Part shown: positions 34,177 to 44,345 of the stretch, piece by piece
Layout: every line of letters begins with the position of its first letter
How positions within the stretch are numbered: position 1 is the stretch's first letter
Assembly: GCA_002803225.1 (NCBI GenBank)
Contig: NXFV01000714.1
Coordinates: forward strand, 1-64,000
DNA length: 64,000 nt
Source of the DNA: Gamarada debralockiae
Lineage: Eukaryota; Ascomycota; Leotiomycetes; Helotiales; Hyphodiscaceae
Reading direction: 5' to 3'
Position numbers and translations under genes: made by a program
The notes under the pieces: generated by a model
Seen by the model: the letters and a program-made list of their open reading frames with translations, nothing else
Told to the model about the DNA's origin: nothing
The model's database searches: none

Positions 34177-37039
34177 ATGGGGCCTTCAAACTTTCGGACA
34201 GCCTTTCTTGACTTGCGTCAATTCTGGAAGCCCCCTTTCCAATACTCACTTCTTGTCACGAGCGCGCTGGTACCAAAGCTCTTGCATCTGTACCTCCACT
34301 TTAGTTCACTTCCGGTATTATTATACGTATTGTATCTGCCTACCTTCCTAGCCCTAGATGCATTGAATGCTGTATTATTTTGGGGGTTAGCGCATTTGAC
34401 CACTCATGGAAGAGCACTGGTGGCGCTGGCGTTGATTAAGGGCATGATTTAGTATGTTCGTTTTGAGTCGTGTGTTACAGGAAGTATGCAATTACTAATT
34501 GGTACATAGTTTGACGGTGCTTGCAACGGCGTCAATGCAGATTGCTTTCTACCTCGAGACTGGAGGAGAGATCAAATGGGGTGCTGCCAAGAACTTTGCT
34601 CATGACCCTGCGGGAATGAAGGTGCTTCTCTCGGGAAGCATGCAAGCCTGTGTTGTGTCCGCTTCCATTGTCATATTTGCTCGATTTATCTCTGCTCTGC
34701 TTTATAACAGAGCAGATAGTCTCTGGCGTGCTTTGGTCAAGGCATTCACGGATCAGTCACATCAGGGATGGAAAGGGCCGAGAGAATCAGCTGAGAATGT
34801 CCCTGTTGGAGAAAGGATATATTACTGCGATTCAATATCGTCCGAGGGATCTTCCATAGCCAGTGGAGAGGACCTTGAAGCTGCAGCCGGATTCATCAAC
34901 ACCAGCTCAGCCAGGTGGAATTATTTGACAATTTCTAAAGTTGCGTTCATTGCTCCCATCATTACCGTCTCCGTCCTTTTCGCTGTCCGCCCAACAACCT
35001 TTCCGTATGGGCACATGTCCGGCTCTCTCCCTTTCACACTTGTAGAGATATTGGAGTCGAAAGACAAGTTCTGTCAAGCTGGCTTCTCTGAATTTGCGCC
35101 CTTTCCCTTACCAGAATTGATTTCCAGCGACAAGTGGGAGTATCCACATGGCAACTTCCCAGGATGGGAGCCGACTGCAAATATTTCATCGTCCGATCGG
35201 AAACAACAGCTTCCACGTCCACCATGGCTTCCTGACGGCCCTGTGCACGGTTTCGAGCGCTGGTACAATGATCCGACAGACGAGAGCTTCTCATTTACGG
35301 AACCGGAATACCACCACCGGGAACGAAAAGAGAGAATTAAAAGAGGACCAGCATATGACCCGACCAGGGATGCTTTGAAAATCGGAAATCTCGACCAAGG
35401 CCTCTTTGAGCCCCTTACTGAAGCACTTCAAAATCGAAAGGTTCCGATCAAGCATGTGGTCCTGCTATCTCTTGAATCAACACGTTCTGATGTCTTCCCA
35501 TTCAAAAAGGATTCTCATCTCTACGATGTAATCATGAAGTCTCAACAATCGAATGAGAGCATTTTGAAAGCCGATTCAGACCTGTCGAAGATTACCCTGA
35601 ATGCGGAGCTACTTACTGGGGAGGATGGGGGATTTGAAACGTCAGATCTGAATGTAACATCGAGCCGAGCTGGTAGCTGGAGAAATTTGGACAAGCACAG
35701 AGGAGGAATCAATGTTCAAGGTGCTTTCACAGGAAGTACGACCAGCTTGAAAAGCATTCTAGGAAGCCATTGCGGGGTACAGGCACTCCCAGTTGACTTC
35801 ACAGTGGAGGCCCATCGAGGCATCTATCAACCCTGCATACCTCACATCCTTGATCTCTTCAATCACAATAAGAAGAAAAGTAGGGTTTACAACAATGGCA
35901 ACTATCGAAAAGAAGACGACACGAACTCCATGCCGTGGAAATCCGTCTATGCCCAATCCATGACCGATCAGTACGACCACCAAGACAAACTCAATCGACA
36001 CATGGGATTCTCAGAGATTATCGTGAAGGACACCCTCCTTGACCCCTCTTCAAAGCATTATCCGCCGACAGAAAAGGAGTCGAATTATTTTGGGTTCCCG
36101 GAAACTCAACTCAAACCCTATCTCCAGGACCTTTTTCGTGACGCCGAGAAGCACAAGCAACGCCTATTCCTTTCTCATCTCACAAGCTCCTCCCACCACC
36201 CATGGAATCTGCCAGAATCAGAAGGCCAAAACATTGATTATCTGGTACGCGGAGGATGGGGTTCAGAGCACCCACTCAATCGGTACCTCAATACAATCAG
36301 ATACGCTGACCGCTGGATTGGAGAGATCATGGATATGCTAGAAAACCTTAGCATCGCAGATGAGACGTTAGTTGTGATAGTTGGCGATCACGGCATGGCT
36401 TTCGAAGAAGACTCTCCCGCCTACACGACCTTCGAGAACGGTCATATCAAGAACCTCGCTGTGCCTCTCGTCTTCCACCACCCATCGCTCCCTCGGATTA
36501 AGGTAGCTGTCAACGCAACATCGCTGTCTATCATCCCTACAATCCTCGATTTGCTCATTTCAACTTCCTCACTGGGTGCTCAAGATTTGGATATCGCGTC
36601 GAATCTCATCCATCAATACGAAGGCCAGAGTCTCATCCGACCTTATATCACAGAAAAGGACGGCAGGCAGGCCTGGAATATTGCCGTGCTCAACGCAGGT
36701 GGAGCCGTACTTTCCGTATCTTCTGCTGCAGTTCCATTTAGGCTCGTGATGCCGGTGTGTAAAGCCGGTGTGTACAGATTCACCAATACAGCTGTCGATC
36801 CAAACGAACTTGCTCTATTAGAAGGATACTCGATCTCAGCACTGGCTGCACGAGTGGGAAGACAGCATGGAGAAGATGCCGCGAAGTGGGCGCTGGAGGC
36901 GGAGAAGATTGGGAAATGGTGGGTTCTTGAGCAAAGACGGCGGTGGGGGTATCATGGTGCGGGGTTGATGAAGGATCGGGATCCGAGTGAGTTGGCTAAT
37001 GTTGGGACTGTGAAGAAGGCACATTGGTGGAACACCTAG
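34177..37039 (+). CDS. Membrane-anchored sulfatase/phosphotransferase-fold protein
   Basis: Exons 34177-34451 and 34510-37039 give 934 aa. The N-terminus has several hydrophobic spans. The catalytic domain begins at KHVVLLSLESTRSDVFPFKK and contains VVIVGDHGMAFEEDS, the metal-binding GDHG of alkaline-phosphatase-like enzymes. The Thr in ESTR sits where LtaS-like phosphoglycerol or phosphoethanolamine transferases keep their nucleophile, rather than a CxPxR formylglycine site. A hydrolase or transferase acting on lipid- or glycan-linked phosphate is therefore more likely than a true sulfatase. Other marks are FLSHLTSSSHHPWNLPE and TIRYADRWIGEIMDML. This is a known but little-studied fungal family. 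Confidence 0.88.
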
Positions 37040-37311
37040 ACTTTTGCTCGTAATTGTAATTGTACATAGAATTCGTGAGTTTTCTTATAGAGTAAGAAAC
37101 AAAATTTATAGATCTGTGGCAATGGCGGCGTTCTTGACTTCCGCGGAGACGTTGATATTGGGCAAGGGTTGAACTCATTCCCAATTGCGAACTTGGCGAA
37201 ACGGCTTGCAGTTGAGGCACCACAATTTGTGGGAGGTATGAGCGAACGCCATTTCCGGACATTGCTCTTCCCATGTATTCTTCGTTGTACCTGAAAAGGG
37301 AAACCCGTTTA

Positions 37312-39024
37312 TCATGATGTTTGTATAAGTAACCTGTCAACTTCCTGACATAAATACCCGTCTTTCCCACCAAAGATTGTCTCAACCCAAAGTATGTCTT
37401 TGATGCAAGCTAGCCCTCTACTCCAACTATGGACTCCATACTCACGAAGAACATTTGCAATCTCTTCAGCAAACCATGCCGTATCATCGATATTTTGAGC
37501 TTCCATTGCCCCCATATATAAAATCCATAACCGTAGCTTCCAAAGCCGTGACCACTCCACCTGATGGGTTGCGAGCAGATCTTCAAGTTTCTGAACAAGT
37601 GTTTCTGATCGTACAGGATGTACGCCAAACATACGCCAGACTGGTGCGAGATAAAGTAGAGAGCCCAGCCTGCACGCTTCCTGTATTAGAGATTGGTTTG
37701 AAATCCCAAACTGTTGTAGAGGGCGGAACTTCAAAAGGCGATGAATGATGGGGTTCGTCCATGCACCGGTATGAGAATGCTCCAAAGTGGCAGATCCAAC
37801 AGGGGCCGGCAAGGAACCCATGGAGAAAAGAACAAGAGCTTCGTAGATCCTAAGCCATTCTGGCTGACCAGGCATTTCTTCTACCCATATGCGGCGGAGG
37901 GAGTTGGTGTGTAGGAACTCGTCGTATGGAAGGGAGGCAAGTGTGGTTTCTTCCTGCCATTGGTGGGGGATCGGGAAGATTGGAGGTACATCTTGCGGGA
38001 ACACGCCGCGTAGTTCGACCCTGCAGACACATATGAGCGATGAATGATTAATGATTGCTAAGGATTGGTCTGATCTTACCAAGATACTGTCACACGCAGG
38101 GTCTCGTTCCCTTGGATGCTCTCGATCCCCCCACGCAGCTCAATCATATCCTTGATACCTTTATGATGATTCGCCCATGTATCAAAAGCACCAATGATGT
38201 CCTAGGCCGGGTTAGTCCCATGTGGAAATGTAGGGGACCAGCCTTACATCGTGGCACATAAGACCAGAAACAGCTCCGATGGAGCCGTCACTTAAAAACG
38301 TGCCGCTGTCTTGCAGCCTGTCGTTAATTGATTGGACTGCTCGTAACTGGTAATATACGGAAAGAGGACTTTCTCTTGGTCGCCTGCCGCCGTTGCGGAG
38401 TGCGTCTAAATGTAATGCTGAATTGGAGAGAACTTGCAGGAAGGCTGCTTCGTCAGCTAATCCAACTGCGAACCATGCATCTCTTAGTGGCCGTTGGAGG
38501 CCTCCATCATCCTGGAATACTACTCAATTGGCAATTGTTAGTGCGAGTCCCCGAATTTGACTGGTTGGAATCTCCGATCCAACTAGCCGGATTCATTCGA
38601 CTGCGTGAGTGCATCACGGACAAAACCCAGAACCACTATCTGACATACAGAGAAACTTACCAGCTGCGATCAATTCCTGTGCGGCCGAATCTAACTCGAC
38701 AGGGTAACGAATGAAAGGATCCATGCCTGCCGCGGTCCCAAGCCACCACGAGGGACGAGTAAACATTTCCTGAACCCCTCTTTTTGCAAGAACACTTGAA
38801 GACTCTAATACAGAGGTGTCCAATTGCACTCGCTCTACTCTCTGCCGTTTTGGCTGTTTCCTCCTCGATCGTCCAATATCCTTCATCGAACGTTGGTGAA
38901 TTGTTCGCCTATTTTTGGCGCTCTTGACATCGCTTGGATGGGAGCAGTTGATCCACTGAAAATCTGTATCCAAGTCTCGAGGTGCTGATTCCTCCACAGA
39001 GTCTAGTTCTAAGATAGACACCAT
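37312..39024 (-). CDS. Fungal_trans_2-type regulator without zinc cluster
   Basis: Exons are 39024-38661, 38519-38248, 38201-38080 and 38020-37312, giving 488 aa. The N-terminus has a conserved signature, FQWINCSHPSDVKSAKNRRT followed by HQRSMKDIGRSRRKQPKRQR. This Arg/Lys-rich patch could serve as nuclear localisation signal. DPFIRYPVELDSAAQELI follows. The helical middle (ALHLDALRNG, YYQLRAVQSINDRL, MCHDDIIGAFDTW) matches the PF11951-like region of fungal regulators. No Zn2Cys6 Cys pattern is present, as is usual for this subgroup. Targets are unknown. The first intron (141 bp) is longer than the rest. Confidence 0.82.
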
Positions 39025-39944
39025 TTTATGAAGATAACCGAGACTTATCAGGAAGAAGTACTATCAATGCTTTTGACTTAAGGAATGTCAACCCCTCCTA
39101 GGGTACGATCTGTGCACATTATATATGAAGCTGAGGTGAGAAGTACCGTGGCGAAGGATTGCTCTTCAGCATTTCGATTAACGCTTACGATGTATTTGAT
39201 CGCATGACAAATCACAGAAGGGTGGCAAGTATAGAATATTTTCCGAAAGAGCCTCCTAGGGCTGAATAATGCGATTTGGCATGGAATTATAATGAATAGG
39301 AGTGGGAACCGTCTTCCCATGCTGGAGGTTCGATGTTAACGGTCTCGCTACCCTAACCAATACCGGTGCGTTGTCCTGCATTCCACCTTTGACCACAGCA
39401 AGTAAGCATCTTTGGCGTCCTGCAGGTCAGGGAGACCAACTTCTCTTTTCGGACTAACGCTTTTGCTTTCCGATGAGTGGCTGTACTGCTTGGCTTATCA
39501 AAATTTAGAGAAGCAATTGTTTGATATCAATAACGAAACTTCGATTCTCACACGAACTTCTTCATCCGAACGTCCCAGAACAATTCAAAAACTACAAAAC
39601 GACGTGGAAACTTCGAGCTCGTTTTCCACTGAGGTCACTCGAACCCAAGAAACAAGTTAAGCCAAGGCAAATTCTTTCAGGTTGTTGCAGTCACGGAGGA
39701 TAATTCAGAGAAACACATCGAAAGCTCCAAATTGCATGAGTATCTGAAAATCGCACTTGAGATTGCGAATCAATTTGTCTGGAAAACTGGATATACCGCC
39801 GCGCAGCCCTCCCATCCCAACGAAAAGATATTTCGTACTTCCATATCTTCTTTTGAACCTTTGACCAGACAAGAGAATCCTTGCAAATCCGTAAACACCA
39901 TCCTCTTCACACCATCGAGGACCTCCAACACCCACGCAAGTGTC

Positions 39945-40057
39945 CCATCCCGTATCTTAACACAGAAGCAGCAAGCGCTTCATCTTCATAAGTTCCCGTC
40001 TTTGGCGAGCAAGGTGGCAACCGAACGAGTTGAACGAGCATGTAGAGATTGCTTGCG
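39945..40057 (+). pseudogene. Degenerate fragment of the SWIRM gene
   Basis: About 110 bp align with the SWIRM-gene coding region near 48690-48805. Shared words include ACACAGAAGCA, GCTTCATCTTCA, AAGTTCCC and GAACGAGCATGT, in the same order and orientation with small indels. The frame is broken and no start or splice signal is present. It looks like an old partial duplication of the functional gene 8.7 kb downstream. Confidence 0.75.
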
Positions 40058-40609
40058 GTGAAAGATGGGAATTTTTCCATCGAGAAGACTCCCTTTTAAT
40101 TATCTAGGACTGGAGAGTGGCAGCGAGGCGCGATTTAGCGATTCTGGGAAAGAATGACAACGAGGACGATAACGACAGATGTAGTGGCAACGAGAAGTCA
40201 CTTGATGATGAAAAAGGATTCGGGGCAAAGGTCCATACACTCCAAGGAATGGATGGGGTTTATGCACACTAGTAATGGCTGGTATGGTGAGGAAGTTGCG
40301 GAAGTTGAGCGTACTTGTACATCTCGTGGAGAATGGTCTCTCAGCCGTACGCCAGGTGTAACTGGACTTGAAGCCACAGCTGACACGCTCATCGATCATC
40401 AGTGGGAATTAGGCAGGGGGGTTTTGGTCCTTAGTTGGAATATATGCGTCGCGAAGTGTTTGGTTCATATTCGCTGGGCCACGGAATGCTTTATGGACGC
40501 GTTCCTAGTGGAGAAGGGGATTTCTGTCTTGGGAAAGGCTGAGGTAAGTGGTCAGTTCCCAAATTAGGCGTCTCGCATCTCCAAGAACATTGTTCGGCAT
40601 CTGGAAGGT

Positions 40610-40940
40610 AATTCCATGGAATTTTCATGGTTCCATTCCAGTGGAAGTTGTCCAATACTGAGCTGTACTAGAATAGTTTTATGGAACCTCCATAGAATAA
40701 GTTACATTAGGGATAACGTGACTCGGGAGCTTTTTGGGCAGGTTAGGGAATGGATTTCAGGGGTGAGCGTGGGACTATGGATGCCTGATTTTTGTTTACT
40801 GGTAAAATATGACACTAAGTTTCCACGGAAATTCCATGGAACGATGGCTCCATTGATGGAATGGAACTATTCTGGCTGTTTTACTCTGGAAGTTTTCCAG
40901 CGTTGGCCAATGGAATCGATGGAAATTCCAGATGCCGAAA
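40610..40940. repeat. Cluster of TTCCATGGAA-like palindromic words
   Basis: Words of the type ATTCCATGGAA, GGTTCCATTCCAGTGGAA, TTCCACGGAAATTCCATGGAA and GATGGAATGGAA occur repeatedly on both strands in about 330 bp. They flank a less repetitive centre. It could be a decayed palindromic element; no target-site duplication is evident to me. Confidence 0.45.
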
Positions 40941-43077
40941 ACATTGTCAAAGAAAGATCCGATCGAGGCAAGAACTTCCCACCCCGAAAACCCCTTGAGA
41001 AAGTTACTTACGACGAGATGATATTCGAGCCCATCACTTAGTAGGGGATAAATATTGATCTTATTGTTACTCTTCTTGAACACCATGATCATTCCTTCGC
41101 TCGATTATTGACTCGTCGAAATCATGAACCATTTTTTCTGGTAAGACTTCTTTTCCCCAAGAAGCCTCTACTGGAAGACCCCGTGAGCCTTGAAGTCTTA
41201 GCAAATGCCTCAAAGAGGGTGGAGCGACTTGAAGTCCAATGCTCTGACTATTCTGTTCACTGAATTCATGCACCTTTCCCTACAAAGGTTGTGAAATTGG
41301 CTCAAATGTGGTCTTGTCCTTTGGACTCGACCAACATTCAAGACCAACATGACCAAGAAAGTACAGGGCTACAATATTGGGTTCTACAAACTTCTTGCCT
41401 TGGGGTGCCCTGTTAGCAATTACCTCCACCTCCATTGCAAGGCCACCCACATGTCTTCCACATTACGAGCTGAGCACGTCACAACCTCTTGCTCCCAAGC
41501 AATTTTGAATGTTCCATGCAGAGCGGAATATCTCTACTGCCCTAACTAAAGGGTATCTTGCAGAGTTTTGGTGTGAATTTGTTGTTGTCGATGGTGTCGT
41601 TCAAGTTTTCGTCGTCGATCAGGGCCTGACTAGAGCTGAATTCAAACCCAATATTTGGCAGACAATGTACGTTACCTCCAGACACATTAATAGCTGTATC
41701 CGGAAGAAGGTGAAGGTTGTTTCAGGTTGGATGGCTTGAGCAATGATCAGGAGCTTCGCCGTGTTTCTGAAGAGGCTCGAGAGTTGTTCAGGTTGGTGGA
41801 TGACTGAGGAAGATTTGTTTGCCATCTACACCAGGAAGTTAGCGGAGACTTCATGCATTGTGGGCTGCTACAAAGGCGATTTGAATTGTTAATGTGAATG
41901 TTAGAGGAAACAAATTTTAGTACAAGGAGGACATATATTCAATAACTTTTGATGATAACTCTGACTTGCACACTATATCTGAAACCTAAATCATCAGCAT
42001 CATAGGGGAAAGAGAAGACTTTGAATAGCTGACAGTACTGGGGGAGCTCTAAAGTATATAAGGAACCCGAGCGGCGTCTTTCCCTGCCCATTGTTACTCA
42101 CTGGGTTTGCAACAAATGTAGAATTTTTGTGTTTCCTGTCCGCGAGGCCCGTAGATCGTTGCTACGTTGGCATACAGCTGACATGCCCTTGACACAAATG
42201 TGTATACTGTCCTGGAGGCGTCCATGTGTTGAGATCTCCTGGGATGTAATGTGATCCTACGTGTTGATGTTCCATATCAGGGTCGGTATTCGATATCGGT
42301 GTCGATGTTTGAATGTCGGTATGATTACAGGATATTATTTGAGACAAATCAAACTAAAATGAAAGGCCTGTTCGATATTTTGATTCACAACCCATCTCCG
42401 AAGTGACTCCCACCTCGGCAGTGGTCAAACAGAGAATTTCGATGAAGAGTGTTCGGCATCAACGGACTTGGAAGGCGCTGACCTGCACACTTGTACAGAG
42501 CACCGAGGCTCTATTAAATGGATTCAAACACTCAGCCTCCATGAAATATACTGGTTGATGCGGAAATTGGCCGAGTAAAAGCCTCGGTCGACCAGTCACG
42601 TGCCAGGGGTAATATGTAAAAATGGGACGATTACGGCATCTCCGAGTCCATCACTCGGCGGCTGAAGGAACTTGCAGGAAGCTGAAACCGTAAGTACTCT
42701 GCTCCACAAGCGCGATTAATGCGCCCGACTACTCGGAAGCGCCCAACCTCGAATTCCCCTATCAAAGGATTCAATCCGAGTAATTGGAGAAAGCCAGAGG
42801 CAAAAGTCGTCGACTAAAGCGAGAATTAATACGATTGGACTCCTATTCTCGTTTCAAGAATGAGATGCTCACCAAAATATAAGCCAGCACACCCAAGTTA
42901 ATCTTCCAAATATACTTTCGGAACAATTAATTTGTTGTGTTGTTGGCAAGAAAGAACCCAGGAGTCCGGACCCTATCTGAATGAGTCGCTAGTTAACCCT
43001 CGAGCCACAAGACGAACGGGAACAGACACAGCGGCCTGCCGTACTCACTCATCATCACCCAAAAAATATTTTTTTTT

Positions 43078-43131
43078 CCGGATTCGAACACACATGTCCA
43101 ATCCCACATTTGCACCGCCGCGCGAATCCGG
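43078..43131. repeat. 9-bp inverted repeat, 36-bp loop
   Basis: CCGGATTCG at 43078-43086 pairs with CGAATCCGG at 43123-43131. One arm contains GATTCGAAC, which recalls a tRNA B-box in reverse, but no cloverleaf can be built. It lies ~140 bp upstream of the RSR1-type start codon. Confidence 0.6.
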
Positions 43132-43271
43132 TTGCACAGAGGGGTTGCTGGTAGTAGCAGGGAAGCCAGGCGCTGCCAGGTAACTGGTTGGGGATACTTC
43201 TGTCAGGAGAGAGGGAAAGTCCAACACGCATTTGGATTTTAGGTTTGCCGTCAAGTTTGTCAACCAAAATC

Positions 43272-44345
43272 ATGTCTGCGCGGACATCGCAAAGGTTTGA
43301 GGCCCCAATATTAACTTTGAGGGGATGGATGAAAAGCTGATCGGCCTAACGGCGTAGAAGAGACTACCATATCGTCGTTTTGGGCGCTGGTGAGTGTTGG
43401 AACGTTCTCTAAGGGCTGCGCGATGGCAGCTGACTTGGTGCAAATTTTAGGTGGAGTCGGAAAAAGTTGCCTTACTGGTGAGGCTGCAATCTGAGATTTG
43501 CCCCTGAATATGAGCTGATGAGCTGGCAGCGCAATTCGTTCAGAATGTTTGGATCGAGAGTTATGACCCGACGATTGAGGACTCGTATCGGAAGCAAATC
43601 GAGGTTGATGTGAGTCAGATCGCTAAAACGGTTGGTTCTGAGACAGGAGCTGATTTTGTGGACAGGGCCGTCAATGTATGCTGGAAATGTATGAACACCC
43701 ATTTTCAAAAAGAGATCTTTTTGCTCATATGTTTCTAGATTAGATACTGCTGGTACAGAACAATTTAGTAAGTCCCGTAACCACCAATATCACGTGACAT
43801 CTTACTGATTTGGAACAGCTGCGATGAGGTATGATATCTGAGCGCTGGGAGTTGCTCGACACTGACACCGGTGCAGAGAGTTGTATATGAAGACAGGACA
43901 AGGCTTCCTGCTGGTATTCTCCATCACCAGCCAAAGCAGCCTCTCCGAATTGTCTGAGCTCCGTGAGCAGATCATTCGGATCAAAGACGACGAGAATGTT
44001 CCCATCGTCATTGTGGGCAACAAGTCAGACCTTGAAGAAGATCGAGTGGTATCCAGAGCAAAAGCATTCGGAGTATCACAAAGCTGGGGCAACGCCCCAT
44101 ATTACGAGACATCCGCACGACGTCGAGGTAAATCATCCCCATCGTCACGACGAATCGTCTGGCTAATGGCAATAGCGAACGTGGACGAAGTCTTCATAGA
44201 TCTCTGCCGGCAGATCATACGAAAGGATAACACGGCAGCGCCGAGTGTGGATGGCGAGATGATTCAAGGACACTCGCATCGGAGAGAAAGAACACGACAT
44301 CGCCGGTCGCGGCGGAAGAAGGATTCAAGGTGTACGATATTATGA
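43272..44345 (+). CDS. RSR1: Ras-family GTPase, Rap1/RSR1 (Bud1, Krev-1) type
   Basis: RSR1/Bud1 directs polarity-site choice upstream of Cdc42. Nine exons: 43272-43294, 43358-43389, 43451-43477, 43530-43609, 43666-43688, 43739-43767, 43819-43828, 43877-44127 and 44176-44345, giving 214 aa. The P-loop is GAGGVGKS (residues 17-24), split by introns on both sides. Switch I/effector is [12 protein letters not shown], identical to the Ras/Rap type. Switch II is [14 protein letters not shown], with Thr after DTAG as in Rap. The guanine-binding motifs are NKSDL and ETSAR. The tail is polybasic ([15 protein letters not shown]) and ends in the CAAX box CTIL, whose Leu predicts geranylgeranylation. 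Exon 7 is only 10 nt. Every junction keeps frame and rebuilds conserved residues. Confidence 0.93.

Larger units (their letters stand above)
39025..43271. other. Gene desert of 4.2 kb
   Basis: No gene is supported. Open frames of 136-141 codons at 40154-40567 and 40616-41041 are repeat-derived or random. The interval contains a decayed piece of the SWIRM gene (39945-40057), a cluster of TTCCA/TGGAA words (40610-40940), a TATA-like AGTATATAAG near 42054 with no gene after it, and an inverted repeat (43078-43131). The right end carries the promoter of the RSR1-type gene. Confidence 0.6.

Noticed and set aside
40154..41041. Two 137-141 codon open frames
   Set aside because: They lie in repeat-like, desert sequence and show no protein-like features.
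43070..43180. Possible minus-strand tRNA (GTTCGAATCC-like B-box)
   Set aside because: The T-arm stem does not pair and there is no anticodon or D arm; the signal is one arm of a simple inverted repeat.
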